From a virus: 32,933 bases of DNA. The stretch covers positions 1 to 32,933 of the IMG/VR virus record IMGVR_UViG_3300034063_000935, one strand, 5' to 3'. Numbering within the stretch: position 1 is the first letter of the stretch; the number at the start of each line of letters is the position of its first letter. This document shows positions 6,743 to 13,399 of the stretch, in pieces. A program made the translations under genes and the position numbers. The notes under the pieces were generated by a model. That model was not told the DNA's origin. It worked only from the letters and a program-made list of their open reading frames with translations, and did no database searches.

Positions 6743-7738
6743 ATGGCCAGCGTGAACGTCCATCGCGACCGCCTGTACCTGCTGGCCAAGGTGCCGCGCC
6801 GCGACGGCAGCCCAGGCCTGCAGCAGTGCCGGATTGCCCTGCGGCTTGACGACACGCCAGTGAATCGCCGCACTGCCGCCAAGCAGCTGCAGACCCTGGA
6901 GCAGCAGCTGGCGACCGGGACGTTCGACTGGGCGTACTGGAACGATCAGGAGCAGGGGATCACCTGGCGGGATGCCATCGCCAGGTTGCATCGTGCTCGG
7001 GTGGTATTGGGCCGCACGTCGGAGACGACCTGGGAGATCAACTATATGGGCCGGCTGCGGCAGATCCCACCAGGGGCAGCCGTGACCACTGAATCGATAG
7101 CGCAGGCGCTGCAGCGTTACGACCGCTCGACGTGTTCGTACAAGGAGCTCTGGTATCTGCTGCGGCATATCGCCAAGCTGACAGGCGTGCCGTTTCCCGA
7201 GCTGCCAGTGCCGACCTATGGCCAGGCCCAGCTGGTGGCAGTGCCTACCGATGCGGAGATCATCAGCTGGGTCGAGGCGTCAGATGCCGCGGCCTGGTAT
7301 TTCGGGATGATGGCCACGTACGGGCTGAGGCCGCACGAAGTGGAAGGCTCGCGGCTGATCGAGAAGGATTACTGCCAAATATCAGACAGCACTAAAACCG
7401 GATTCAGGACGGTGGTGCCGGTGCCACGCGAATGGGTTGAGCGGTTCAGGCTGCGCGATCGGCGGCTGCGGCCTGGTGGCGTGCCGGGTGAACGACCTGA
7501 TGCCGTGTCGAAGTGGCTGCATAAGGAGCTACGCCGGCTGGGTTTGCCATGGCGGCCTTATGCGCTCAGGCATGCGTACGCCGGTCGGCTATGGAAGCAA
7601 GGCGGCAGCCGGCTGGATATCTACACCGCTGCCAGGCTGATGGGCCACACGCCGCAGCAGCATGCCAATACGTACCGTGCCCACATTCAGCCGCATGCGG
7701 TGGCAGAGGCGGCAGAGAGGGCGTTAAGGGGTGGGTGA
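6743..7738 (+). CDS. int: Tyrosine recombinase / phage integrase
   Basis: This 331-residue protein has the C-terminal catalytic domain of tyrosine recombinases. The first Arg is R196 in YGLRPHEVE, the Lys is near 218 (STKTGFRT), box II is YALRHAYAGR (R276), the second His is H302 in LMGHTP and the nucleophile is Tyr311 (ANTYRAH). The first His of the usual HxxR is replaced by Tyr273. The N-terminal 110 residues include an arm-type start (RDRLYLLAKVPRRDG) and a core-binding region. It would insert the phage genome into the host chromosome. It converges on the minus-strand operon containing an excisionase-like gene. Confidence 0.88.
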   Translation: MASVNVHRDRLYLLAKVPRRDGSPGLQQCRIALRLDDTPVNRRTAAKQLQTLEQQLATGTFDWAYWNDQEQGITWRDAIARLHRARVVLGRTSETTWEINYMGRLRQIPPGAAVTTESIAQALQRYDRSTCSYKELWYLLRHIAKLTGVPFPELPVPTYGQAQLVAVPTDAEIISWVEASDAAAWYFGMMATYGLRPHEVEGSRLIEKDYCQISDSTKTGFRTVVPVPREWVERFRLRDRRLRPGGVPGERPDAVSKWLHKELRRLGLPWRPYALRHAYAGRLWKQGGSRLDIYTAARLMGHTPQQHANTYRAHIQPHAVAEAAERALRGG

Positions 7739-7769
7739 CTGCGTGGCGCCTAGCTCTTCGCCCCCTTAA
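7724..7769. repeat. Inverted repeat between convergent genes
   Basis: TTAAGGGG (7724-7731) and CCCCTTAA (7762-7769) are perfect 8-base inverted arms that span the stop codons of the integrase and the convergent minus-strand gene. The loop of 30 bases includes GGCGCC. It might act as a weak bidirectional terminator, but there is no T-run and the arms lie in coding sequence. Confidence 0.25.
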
Positions 7770-8091
7770 GCACCGCCAATACTTCCTCAACAGTTACGGA
7801 ATCTTCCGGGTCTCTGCTCTGGGCTTCTTCGACAAGAAATCGAATGCACCCGGTAAACGTTATGTCGCTTGGGCTGCACGCCCACCTAAGCCAGCGCCAT
7901 TTCGTCCACTCAATCCGCTCACGCCGCGAGGCGATCTTTTCATCTGGCGTGCAGACAACTTCATCACAGCCCATAATCAGGAATCCGCCGTAGTCCAAGC
8001 TGCTATCCAGTTCCGCTGCGTAGACCTTGGCTGCTTGATTGATTGTGCTTTCGCAGGCAATCCGCCTGAGCTGATCTTCAATGTTGCTCAT
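7750..8091 (-). CDS. Hypothetical protein, 113 aa, last gene of the minus operon
   Basis: The start at 8091 (MSNIEDQLRRIACESTINQA) is chosen over a longer frame because GGAGAA lies at the right distance and the ATG overlaps the previous stop (ATGA). The protein is mixed helical, with GGFLIMGCDEVVC near residue 34 and a Trp-rich basic segment (EWTKWRWLRWACS) near residue 62. No known domain is recognised. It converges on the integrase. Confidence 0.55.
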   Translation of the reverse strand: MSNIEDQLRRIACESTINQAAKVYAAELDSSLDYGGFLIMGCDEVVCTPDEKIASRRERIEWTKWRWLRWACSPSDITFTGCIRFLVEEAQSRDPEDSVTVEEVLAVLKGAKS

Positions 8092-8318
8092 CGTTGTTCT
8101 CCAGTGTGTGAAGGCACCACCGCCCCAACATTCACCCGCACCATGCGCCGCTGAGCACCCACTGGCGCCAGATCGATCAGCTCGCGGCCCCACCGCCAGC
8201 GGGATTTCCGATTGCAGTCGGCTTCGTGGATCAGGCGCTTGATATGCCGCTCACTGCAGCCGAGGGCCTCGGCAGCTTCGGCCACGGTGAGCAACAGTCT
8301 TGGGCTGCACTTCCGCAT
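8088..8318 (-). CDS. Excisionase-like helix-turn-helix protein
   Basis: The protein is 76 residues from the ATG at 8318, which has GGGAGG about 7 bases upstream; the GTG at 8324 is too close to that site. Residues 10-35 (LLTVAEAAEALGCSERHIKR) form a MerR/excisionase-type winged helix start, followed by a basic strand with RELIDL as in the wing. Its small size, position near the integrase and fold type suggest a recombination directionality factor. A small transcriptional regulator is the alternative. Confidence 0.6.
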   Translation of the reverse strand: MRKCSPRLLLTVAEAAEALGCSERHIKRLIHEADCNRKSRWRWGRELIDLAPVGAQRRMVRVNVGAVVPSHTGEQR

Positions 8319-8620
8319 CAGCACCCCTCCCTGCCAAACAGGGAGCAGTCACTGGCAAACACTGGCCCCTCCAGCGCAGGGTCTGGAAACCCCAGCCCGC
8401 ACTCGCCGTGATACCAGTGCATGCACCGCTCGCAGCTTGGATCGTTTGGTCCTGGTGGTGGCCGGTAACCATCAGGCAACGCGTCGCGGTAGATCTTGCC
8501 GATCCGTATCTGGCGGATCGTTTCACGGCTGACGCCATACACCTGCCCTAGAGCACGGTGCGTTTCAGGTGATGCAATGATCGCCGCGATCTGCTCAGCG
8601 GTGAACTTCCGGGTGGTCAT
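8318..8620 (-). CDS. HTH plus cysteine-motif protein, 100 aa
   Basis: The N-terminal half has a helix-turn-helix (HRALGQVYGVSRETIRQIRI, about residues 21-40) with a basic follow-up. The C-terminal half has CERCMHWYHGECGLG near 63-77 and a later Cys (SDCSLFGREGC), a pattern suggesting zinc binding similar to the small Cys protein at 652-831. It is likely a DNA-binding phage protein. Both ends overlap neighbours by 3-4 bases. Confidence 0.6.
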   Translation of the reverse strand: MTTRKFTAEQIAAIIASPETHRALGQVYGVSRETIRQIRIGKIYRDALPDGYRPPPGPNDPSCERCMHWYHGECGLGFPDPALEGPVFASDCSLFGREGC

Positions 8621-9129
8621 CCCTTGCTGCCCGTAACGGTGGTGTCGCCGTTGTAGCGGCCACTGACGGCGTAGGACCGCAGGGGCCGTTCAGCCATCAG
8701 ATGGAATACAACTTGGCCGATCTTCATGCCAGGCCAGAGCAGCTGCGGCCAGAGCTGGCGGGAGTTATGGAGCTCAAGTGTGAGCACGCTGCCATGCCAT
8801 CCGGGATCGCAGTATCCGGCCATCAGATGCTCAAGGCCTTCACGTGCGCGGCTGGACTTCAGCATGAATTGAGCCGCCACATCATCCGGCAGGTTGAACA
8901 CCTCCACCGTCTGGGCCAGGCAGAACTGACCCGGCTTCAGCTCATACGGATCATCTTGGCTATGCCGGTGCAGCGGGTATGGCACCAGCTCCGGCGACTG
9001 CGCCGATTCGATTAACAGCAGGTCACCCAGCCGCACATCCAGGCTGGCCGGGTTGACCAGCGCCGGATCCCAGCCCACCACCATGCCACCTTCGCAGCGG
9101 CTGCGGATCTGCCAATCGGCGAGAATCAT
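8617..9129 (-). CDS. dcd: dCTP deaminase / dUTPase-like protein
   Basis: Starting at the ATG at 9129 the protein is 170 residues, close to dCTP deaminases. Family motifs are KSSRAREG (91-98), which supplies the conserved Ser and Arg, and DPGWHGSVLTLELHN (108-122), with the catalytic Glu expected at E119. These enzymes deaminate dCTP to dUTP and so supply dTTP precursors for phage DNA synthesis; some also hydrolyse dUTP. A start further upstream (9216) would overlap the previous gene by 90 bases and is rejected because 9129 gives an ATGA overlap. Confidence 0.85.
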   Translation of the reverse strand: MILADWQIRSRCEGGMVVGWDPALVNPASLDVRLGDLLLIESAQSPELVPYPLHRHSQDDPYELKPGQFCLAQTVEVFNLPDDVAAQFMLKSSRAREGLEHLMAGYCDPGWHGSVLTLELHNSRQLWPQLLWPGMKIGQVVFHLMAERPLRSYAVSGRYNGDTTVTGSKG

Positions 9130-9395
9130 TTCAGAGTCTCCAAAACATGTTTCGCAAACGCCGTGTGCGTCATCACGGCATGGGTGCCCGGCGGCCGGCC
9201 GTAGCTGTCTTGCCACCAGGCTGAGAATGCAGCGCTGATCAGCTCATCGCGCTGCTGCTGGCGCTCAGCCTCTGCCAGACCGGTGTATGTGCCGTGCATC
9301 GGATGCGCCGGATCATGCCGGCCATCGGCGGTGTAGAGCTCCTCAAGTCGATCTTGCCGAGCGGTTTGCTCGACCGGGTTGCAATCGTGGCTCAT
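9126..9395 (-). CDS. Hypothetical protein, 89 aa
   Basis: The start at 9395 (MSHDCNPVEQTARQDRLEEL) is set by the ATGA overlap with the upstream gene. It contains DPAHPMHGTYTGL and a helical AERQQQRDELISAAFSAWW, then a C-terminal segment (THAVMTHTAFAKHVLETLK). The stop overlaps the dcd start. The layout suggests a small soluble helical protein. I do not recognise a function. Confidence 0.55.
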   Translation of the reverse strand: MSHDCNPVEQTARQDRLEELYTADGRHDPAHPMHGTYTGLAEAERQQQRDELISAAFSAWWQDSYGRPPGTHAVMTHTAFAKHVLETLK

Positions 9396-9604
9396 GACGT
9401 GATGGGTGAGCTGGACAGTTGGACTTGGCAGATCCGCCATTCGTAGCCATCGGCATCGACCACGAAGTAGTGGGGCCAGCTGGCGGGCCCGCAGCCCAGG
9501 GCGGCGGTGACGATGGCGGCCTGCTGCGGGTGGCCGGCGATGTAGACGCGATCACCAGCCTTGAACCGCCACGGGTTAGCGGTGCGCGTTGCGGTCAGAG
9601 CCAT
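9392..9604 (-). CDS. Small beta-rich hypothetical protein, 70 aa
   Basis: The protein begins at the ATG at 9604 (MALTATRTANPWRFKAGDRV), with a GGAG about 9 bases upstream. The strands FKAGDRVYIAGHPQ, AAIVTAALG and HYFVVDADGYEWRICQV suggest a small SH3-like beta-barrel. It lies in a run of overlapping minus-strand genes upstream of dcd. The function is unknown. Confidence 0.5.
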   Translation of the reverse strand: MALTATRTANPWRFKAGDRVYIAGHPQQAAIVTAALGCGPASWPHYFVVDADGYEWRICQVQLSSSPITS

Positions 9605-9828
9605 GTGCAGGATCTCCGGCTGTGAACAGTGATGGAACTGGCGTCCGGGTGGCGAGCACTGGCGAACTGATGCGCTTGCTGTTTGCTCGTGGCGCGGATC
9701 GTGCAACGCATCGGCCGCTTACAGGCGAACGTCACCTCCACAGGCCAGAACTGCGCACCCGGTTCGCTGGTGCGGGTGATGCCCTCGCCAGCGGACTGGC
9801 AGGGGTCGTCGTCGGGGAGGAAGGTCAC
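9595..9828 (-). CDS. Hypothetical protein, 77 aa
   Basis: The GTG at 9828 is chosen because it forms a GTGA overlap with the upstream stop. The protein has an acidic N terminus (TFLPDDDPCQSAGEG), a beta segment (FWPVEVTFACKRPMRC) and a basic Ser/Arg-rich C terminus. It overlaps the next start by 10 bases. There is no recognisable domain. Confidence 0.4.
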   Translation of the reverse strand: MTFLPDDDPCQSAGEGITRTSEPGAQFWPVEVTFACKRPMRCTIRATSKQQAHQFASARHPDASSITVHSRRSCTWL

Positions 9829-9986
9829 TGGATCGCCTCCACTCCCTGGATCAGGGCCTCGCGCTGGAGCACCACGGCAGTGGCCACCATGCCCAGCAGG
9901 CACAGCAGCAGGGCGGCTACGGCTCGGCGACCGGCAGCGGCCTGGGCAGCAGCCTCAGCTCGCCGCGCCTGGTTCTGACGGAGCAC
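9825..9986 (-). CDS. Small single-pass membrane protein, 53 aa
   Basis: From the GTG at 9986, an N-terminal polar/charged helix (QNQARRAEAAAQAAAG) is followed by one transmembrane segment (AVAALLLCLLGMVATAVVLQ) and a short tail. A larger reading frame up to 10133 exists, but its first part lies over a better-looking gene in another frame (10003-10164). No clear ribosome binding site supports the start, so it is approximate. Confidence 0.4.
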   Translation of the reverse strand: MLRQNQARRAEAAAQAAAGRRAVAALLLCLLGMVATAVVLQREALIQGVEAIQ

Positions 9987-10002
9987 AGCAGCCAAGCGGC
10001 GA

Positions 10003-10164
10003 TCACAGGGAGCAGCATGGCCGTTCGTGGATAGAGAGAATCTGCGCCTGCGGGAACCGGCTCTGGAAACATTCCCGAATCGAGTCCTTAGTCCAGCCGT
10101 TACCGGCAATCCATTCAAGGTCGTGTCGTTCATTGTCTTTGATGTAGGAAATGAAGTAGGCCAT
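10003..10164 (-). CDS. Hypothetical protein, 53 aa
   Basis: This minus-strand frame starts at 10164, three bases after the stop of the upstream gene. The sequence MAYFISYIKDNERHDLEWIA has an opening strand followed by a helix (WTKDSIRECFQSRFPQAQIL) and a final strand with Cys (HERPCCSL). It looks like a compact alpha/beta protein. The function is unknown. It conflicts with an alternative frame that I consider a shadow. Confidence 0.45.
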   Translation of the reverse strand: MAYFISYIKDNERHDLEWIAGNGWTKDSIRECFQSRFPQAQILSIHERPCCSL

Positions 10165-10167
10165 TGG

Positions 10168-10476
10168 TCAGAAAGAGTCCAGTGATCGGCGCAACGCTGA
10201 GGCGGAATGCTCTAGCTCAATGAGCAAGCCAACGATCAGATCAGTCGGTGGTGGTTGGCCGGCATCCCAGGCGTTGTCCGCGATGGCCGTGGCCGTGACC
10301 TTCGCCGCATCGATCAGCCCCACCAGTAGGGGCATGAGGGGCTGGTTGCGCTCGCCGCAGTCGGGCAGCTGAACCAGTGAATCGACGTGGGCCGGCAGCG
10401 CTTGGCGGGCGGCCTGAAGGATCAGGTCGGAGAGTGCGCCATCGCACTCCAAGGGGGTGGGGTTGTGGGTTTGCAT
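10168..10476 (-). CDS. Helical hypothetical protein, 102 aa
   Basis: The protein MQTHNPTPLECDGALSDLIL is predicted to be helical throughout, with repeated Ala/Leu-rich stretches (QAARQALPAHVDSLVQL, VGLIDAAKVTATAIADNAWD, LIVGLLIELEHSASAL). No membrane segment or enzyme motif is clear. It sits in the middle of the minus operon and is likely a phage accessory protein of unknown role. Confidence 0.5.
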   Translation of the reverse strand: MQTHNPTPLECDGALSDLILQAARQALPAHVDSLVQLPDCGERNQPLMPLLVGLIDAAKVTATAIADNAWDAGQPPPTDLIVGLLIELEHSASALRRSLDSF

Positions 10477-10488
10477 GGGTGCAGAGTG

Positions 10489-10650
10489 TTAATGGTGGTC
10501 ACTTGTGGGTGGCAGCGGGTTCGGATGTGCCTTGCCGCAGTGCTGGCAAGTCGTGCCAGTTGGCCATCCTTTTAATGGCACATAGCCAACTTCGCTCAGC
10601 CTGTAGTGCCAAGCATGTGCGCCGATGAAGCAAAAAAAGCGATTCAACAT
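10489..10650 (-). CDS. Small zinc-ribbon-like protein, 53 aa
   Basis: The start at 10650 (MLNRFFCFIGAHAWHYRLSE) has GAGG upstream at good spacing; the longer frame to 10845 lies over the Gp157-like gene. There is a Cys near residue 7, His residues at 12-15, then a CxxC (CQHCGKAHPN) near 35. Its spacing fits a small zinc-ribbon. A similar domain layout occurs in many phage-encoded small zinc proteins; the role is unknown. Confidence 0.5.
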   Translation of the reverse strand: MLNRFFCFIGAHAWHYRLSEVGYVPLKGWPTGTTCQHCGKAHPNPLPPTSDHH

Positions 10651-10678
10651 TAGTGTGTTCCTCTTGTAGTGATAGCGC

Positions 10679-11287
10679 TCATTTGATACTCCAGCTGCGG
10701 CGCTCGACCAGGGTGCAGCCGGGCACGGTTTTGACCGTGGCGACGGCAGCGGCCTTGGCAGCGGCTTCGTCGCTCGGCGCGACCGCCACGGCTGCGGCCA
10801 CGGCGGTTTTGATTGCGTCCTTGATCGCGGTCTTGTCAGCCTCAACTTTCACCCGCTGGAACATCTCCGGCAGATCCTCCGGCTCGCAGTCCACCACGGC
10901 CACCGTGGACTTCCGGCTGGTGATCTTGTGCTCGGGCAACTGATAGGAGGTCTCATCAGGGATGGCCTTCTGCAGGGCATCCACCAGCCGATCCTGCAGC
11001 GCATCCGCCTGCTGCTCATCAGCAGCGGCCAGCTCTGCCAGCGCCTGAGCGCGAGCCTTGCGGGCATCACGCCGGGCCCTGAGCGAGTCGATCACCCAGC
11101 ACCAGGCATCGGCCTTGGCGAGGATCGCCTGCTTGTTGTCGGACTCGGCGGAGATCAGGCCTTCCAGCGTGGCGGTGGCCGCGGCCACCACGGCAGGATC
11201 GTCACTGAACAGGTCGGCGGCGGCCTCGTCGATCTGCTGCTGCAGCCGGAGGGCGTCGCCGGTGAGGGCGTAGAGGGTGGCAGGCAT
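10679..11287 (-). CDS. Sipho_Gp157-family protein
   Basis: The protein is 202 residues from the ATG at 11287 (MPATLYALTGDALRLQQQID). The longer frame from 11311 would begin within the -10 region of the promoter-like element. The N-terminal helix, the central helical region with coiled-coil pattern and the DRLVDALQKAIPDETSYQLP segment, followed by KSTVAVVDCEPEDLPE, match the Gp157 family of siphoviruses. Its role is not firmly established, though it is linked with replication modules. The C terminus is Ala-rich (TAVAAAVAVAP). It is the first gene of the minus operon, with copy 3 just upstream. Confidence 0.75.
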   Translation of the reverse strand: MPATLYALTGDALRLQQQIDEAAADLFSDDPAVVAAATATLEGLISAESDNKQAILAKADAWCWVIDSLRARRDARKARAQALAELAAADEQQADALQDRLVDALQKAIPDETSYQLPEHKITSRKSTVAVVDCEPEDLPEMFQRVKVEADKTAIKDAIKTAVAAAVAVAPSDEAAAKAAAVATVKTVPGCTLVERRSWSIK

Positions 11288-11288
11288 A

Positions 11289-11309
11289 GGCGAGTGGTGC
11301 AGACCCGCC
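11289..11309 (-). promoter_or_regulatory. Leader hairpin between copy 3 and the Gp157 gene
   Basis: On the minus strand, GGCGGGT (11309-11303) pairs with ACTCGCC (11295-11289), a 7-base-pair stem with one G-T wobble and a 7-base loop, directly before the ATG at 11287. Copies 1 and 2 carry hairpins with the same 7-pair stem and 7-base loop, though 7 bases further downstream and with different sequence. It may be a 5' stabilising or regulatory structure, or chance. Confidence 0.4.
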
Positions 11310-11310
11310 A

Positions 11311-11340
11311 ATCGTACCGCTTAGGTTCCGGATCTGCACC
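11311..11340 (-). promoter_or_regulatory. Conserved phage promoter-like element, copy 3
   Basis: The minus strand carries the core TGCAGATCCGGAA, continuing CCTAAGCGGTA as in copy 1, with a TACGAT -10-like hexamer at 11316-11311. It lies just upstream of the Gp157 gene and the whole minus operon. The sigma factor gene diverges from it on the plus strand, so one element could serve both directions. Confidence 0.65.
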
Positions 11341-11346
11341 TATGAT
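11341..11346 (+). promoter_or_regulatory. Possible -10 of the sigma factor promoter
   Basis: A TATGAT hexamer lies 26 bases upstream of the sigma GTG start, directly abutting the conserved element on the other strand. There is no good -35, so an activator or the element itself would be needed. Confidence 0.35.
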
Positions 11347-11372
11347 GAGGCAGATTCGTCACACTCGCCCCG

Positions 11373-12329
11373 GTGCCCGCCAGCTCTAGCCAGTCCTGGT
11401 GGCTCGACTCAATCGGTCGGATTCCCCTGCTCACGCCCGCCGAAGAGATCGAGCTGGGCACGGCAATTCAGCGGTGGCAGACCCACCCCGACCCGTGCCC
11501 ACCAGGGATCAGACGCCGCGGCCAGCGGGCCCGTGATCGGTTCGTCTCGGCGAACCTGCGGCTAGTGGTGGCGTACATCTCCCGCCGCTGCCACCGGCTG
11601 GCCAAGGCCCACGACCGGGAGGATCTGATCCAGGCGGGGAACCTGGGCCTGATCACGGCGGCGGAGCGGTTCGACCCCAGCAAGGGATACCGGTTCAGCA
11701 CTTATGCGTATTGGTGGATCCGGCAGGCGATCAACCGCTGGGTGGATCAGCACGGCCGGGCCATCGCGATTCCCGGCAGCCACTGCCAGCACCTGAGCAG
11801 GCTGGAGGCCGTGACCCAGCGGCTGGAGCGGGAGCTGAACCGCAGCCCCACGCAGGCGGAGATCGCCGCTGAGCTGGGCGTGTCGCTCAGGGTTTTTGAG
11901 CAGGTGCTGGAGAACGGCCGGGGCATCGCCAGCCTTGACCAGGTGGTGACCGATGACGGGCTGGAGCTGGGCAGCCTCTGCGCCACATGGGACCGCAGCC
12001 CTGAGGATGAGGAAGAGCAGCGGGAACGTTGGCGCCAGGCGGAGCAGCTGCGGGGGCTGATCGCCAGGTTGGCGCCGCAGGATCGCCGGCTGCTGTCGCT
12101 GGCCTGGGGCCTTGATGGGGTGGAGATCCCGAGGCCTGAGCTGGCCCAGCAGGAAGGGCTGAGCACACGTGCGCTCGACGTGCGCCTGGAGCGGCTGCAG
12201 GCATCACTGGCGTCTGAGTCGGTGCAGCTGGTGCTGGTAGCAGTTCAGCGGATACCAGTTGCAGTGGTGAAACGCTGCAGACGGCGGAAGGTGCGTGATG
12301 GCGTGCAGCTCGCGCTGGCGGTGGCGTGA
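11373..12329 (+). CDS. Phage-encoded group 2-type sigma-70 family factor
   Basis: This 318-residue sigma factor starts with GTG. Region 1.2 is SWWLDSIGRIPLLTPAEEIE (8-27), close to cyanobacterial group 2 sigmas. Region 2 runs from RFVSANLRLVVAYISRRCHR to RFSTYAYWWIRQAINRW (about 56-125). Region 3 includes RSPTQAEIAAELGVSLRVFE (about 155-175) and region 4 covers LIARLAPQDRRLLSLAWGLD and a helix-turn-helix (about 228-280). A roughly 40-residue C-terminal extension follows. It would bind host core RNA polymerase and redirect it to phage promoters. It sits alone on the plus strand, divergent from the Gp157 gene over copy 3 of the element. Confidence 0.88.
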   Translation: MPASSSQSWWLDSIGRIPLLTPAEEIELGTAIQRWQTHPDPCPPGIRRRGQRARDRFVSANLRLVVAYISRRCHRLAKAHDREDLIQAGNLGLITAAERFDPSKGYRFSTYAYWWIRQAINRWVDQHGRAIAIPGSHCQHLSRLEAVTQRLERELNRSPTQAEIAAELGVSLRVFEQVLENGRGIASLDQVVTDDGLELGSLCATWDRSPEDEEEQRERWRQAEQLRGLIARLAPQDRRLLSLAWGLDGVEIPRPELAQQEGLSTRALDVRLERLQASLASESVQLVLVAVQRIPVAVVKRCRRRKVRDGVQLALAVA

Positions 12330-12383
12330 ATAGTGACCCCCAGGGTTGCGCATCGTTGAGAGGCGTAGGGGGTGTTGATGGCA

Positions 12384-12593
12384 TCAGTCTGCAGACCTGC
12401 GCTTCGCCATCCGCAGCCGGTTCATCTCACGTCCGGCTGGTGATCGTTTCCAGCACCGTGAACACAACGGCGCGGTGCGCTCAGATCTCACCAGTCGGCC
12501 GCATTCAGGGCACGGTTGTGGTGCGTCCGGGTCGGGCAGTCCTGCAAGACGACGGCGCCACCGGGCCGTGCGTGCCCTGCTGGTGTTGGCCAT
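12384..12593 (-). CDS. Small basic zinc-finger-like protein, 69 aa
   Basis: The basic N terminus (ANTSRARTARWRRRLAG) is followed by CPECGR (about 28-33) and LCSRCWKRS (about 43-51), two CxxC pairs that could bind one zinc ion, then a basic tail (MNRLRMAKRRSAD). It is probably a nucleic-acid-binding protein. It starts two bases after the stop of the upstream gene, so it is co-transcribed with it. Confidence 0.6.
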   Translation of the reverse strand: MANTSRARTARWRRRLAGLPDPDAPQPCPECGRLVRSERTAPLCSRCWKRSPAGREMNRLRMAKRRSAD

Positions 12594-12595
12594 GG

Positions 12596-12844
12596 TCAGT
12601 CCCCCATGGCGTCGAGCTGGGCGGCCAGCGCCTGCTGCTGGCGCTCCACCAGATCCGACAGCCGGGCGGCATGCCGGGCAGTGCGCTGGAGCCGGCGCAT
12701 GGCCGCTCCGGTATCAGCCACCGGCTGTGGCGTCCAGCCGTCCAGCAGGGCGTCCACCCGTGCGTCGGTGTCGTCCACCTCAGCCAGCAGGGCGTCCACC
12801 TCGGCCAGCAGGGCGTCGGTGTCGGTGGTGGGGGTGTGGTCCAT
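12596..12844 (-). CDS. Hypothetical coiled-coil protein with heptad repeat, 82 aa
   Basis: The N-terminal 30 residues contain DALLAEVDALLAEVDDTDAR, a tandem heptad suggesting a coiled coil, followed by ARVDALLDGW. The C-terminal part (MRRLQRTARHAARLSDLVER) is also helical. It probably oligomerises. No known function. It lies between two other short minus genes. Confidence 0.5.
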   Translation of the reverse strand: MDHTPTTDTDALLAEVDALLAEVDDTDARVDALLDGWTPQPVADTGAAMRRLQRTARHAARLSDLVERQQQALAAQLDAMGD

Positions 12845-12898
12845 GGCGTGGCGTGTGGCCGGTGTGAGGGGTCAGTGGGCCCCGCAGGGCCCCGTGGG

Positions 12899-12922
12899 GG
12901 TCACCCCCGTGGAGGGGTGACC
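12899..12922. repeat. GC-rich hairpin overlapping a stop codon
   Basis: GGTCACCCC (12899-12907) and GGGGTGACC (12914-12922) form a perfect 9-base-pair stem with a 6-base loop. It covers the end of the 12901-13095 gene. Nearby on the minus strand the heptamer GGGGCCC occurs twice. There is no T-run, so a normal intrinsic terminator is unlikely; it may affect mRNA stability or coupling between genes. Confidence 0.4.
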
Positions 12923-13095
12923 GTGTAGCCCGCTGCCTCCAGCAGGGCGATGGCGGCGGCAATGTCGTCCGCCGGTAGTGCCGGCCGGCTGGCCGGTGTG
13001 TCGGCCAGCTCGGTGGCCAGCCCCCGGTAGAGCCGGGCATCGCTCTCGGCCAGATCCCGGAGGGTGGCGCGGAGCGTGTCGGTGATGACGCCCAT
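12901..13095 (-). CDS. Hypothetical helical protein, 64 aa
   Basis: The start at 13095 is the first ATG in a frame that remains open to 13299 (MGVITDTLRATLRDLAESDA). The upstream part of the frame has no plausible start near a ribosome binding site. A GAGGAG lies about 20 bases before the ATG, too far to be convincing. The protein is helical (LRDLAESDARLYRGLATELA and AAAIALLEAAGY). It is the first gene downstream of the control region on the minus strand and could be regulated by it. The function is unknown. Confidence 0.5.
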   Translation of the reverse strand: MGVITDTLRATLRDLAESDARLYRGLATELADTPASRPALPADDIAAAIALLEAAGYTVTPPRG

Positions 13096-13162
13096 GAGTG
13101 GTGGTGCGTGGGACTCCTCAAGTGTGCACCAGATCGTCACCACGTAGCACACACGCCCAGCC

Positions 13163-13176
13163 GGTACAGCTGTACT
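13163..13176. promoter_or_regulatory. LexA-type palindrome
   Basis: GGTACAGCTGTACT contains the perfect 12-base palindrome GTACAGCTGTAC. It agrees at every position with the cyanobacterial SOS-box consensus RGTACNNNDGTWCB. A second site, AGTACGCCCGTACC at 13388-13401, misses the D position. Such a site could link phage induction to DNA damage. Confidence 0.5.
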
Positions 13177-13207
13177 AAAATCAGCCAGACCCGTTGCGCC
13201 GCAATGG
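13171..13207. repeat. Threefold control module, copy C
   Basis: TGTACTA (13171-13177) is followed 16 bases later by TTGCGCCGCA (13194-13203), a looser version of the modules at 13341-13372 and 13474-13506. Its TGTACTA is the right half of the LexA-type palindrome. Confidence 0.4.
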
Positions 13208-13230
13208 ATCTGGCCAGCGTGTACCGGTGA

Positions 13231-13287
13231 CGAAGTGGCACACATAAGAACGAAGTGGCACACGACTGGCACACAAAAGCGGCACAC
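13231..13287. repeat. TGGCACAC repeats
   Basis: The 13-mer CGAAGTGGCACAC occurs at 13231 and 13251 (20-base period), and TGGCACAC or CGGCACAC occurs again at 13267 and 13280. A partial AAGTGGCACG lies at 13520. These look like iterons or operator sites in a control region. Confidence 0.5.
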
Positions 13288-13340
13288 TGACGCCGCCACT
13301 CGGTATCACCCCAGCACAAAACAGGGCCGCTGCAAACAGT

Positions 13341-13372
13341 TGTACTACCGCTGAGATACATTGCAGCGCAGG
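13341..13372. repeat. Threefold control module, copy A
   Basis: TGTACTA (13341-13347), 13 bases, then TTGCAGCGCAGG (13361-13372). The preceding CAAAACAGG at 13316 is also shared with the copy at 13474. Confidence 0.5.
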
Positions 13373-13399
13373 GGGTCTGCCCGAAACAGTACGCCCGTA

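Noticed and set aside
6452-7168. A 238-codon minus-strand frame over the integrase start.
   Set aside because: The plus-strand integrase is supported by its catalytic residues; the minus frame shows no motif.
12333-12372. ACCCCC and GGGGGT arms after the sigma gene as a terminator.
   Set aside because: The loop is nearly 30 bases and there is no T-run, so a terminator is not supported.
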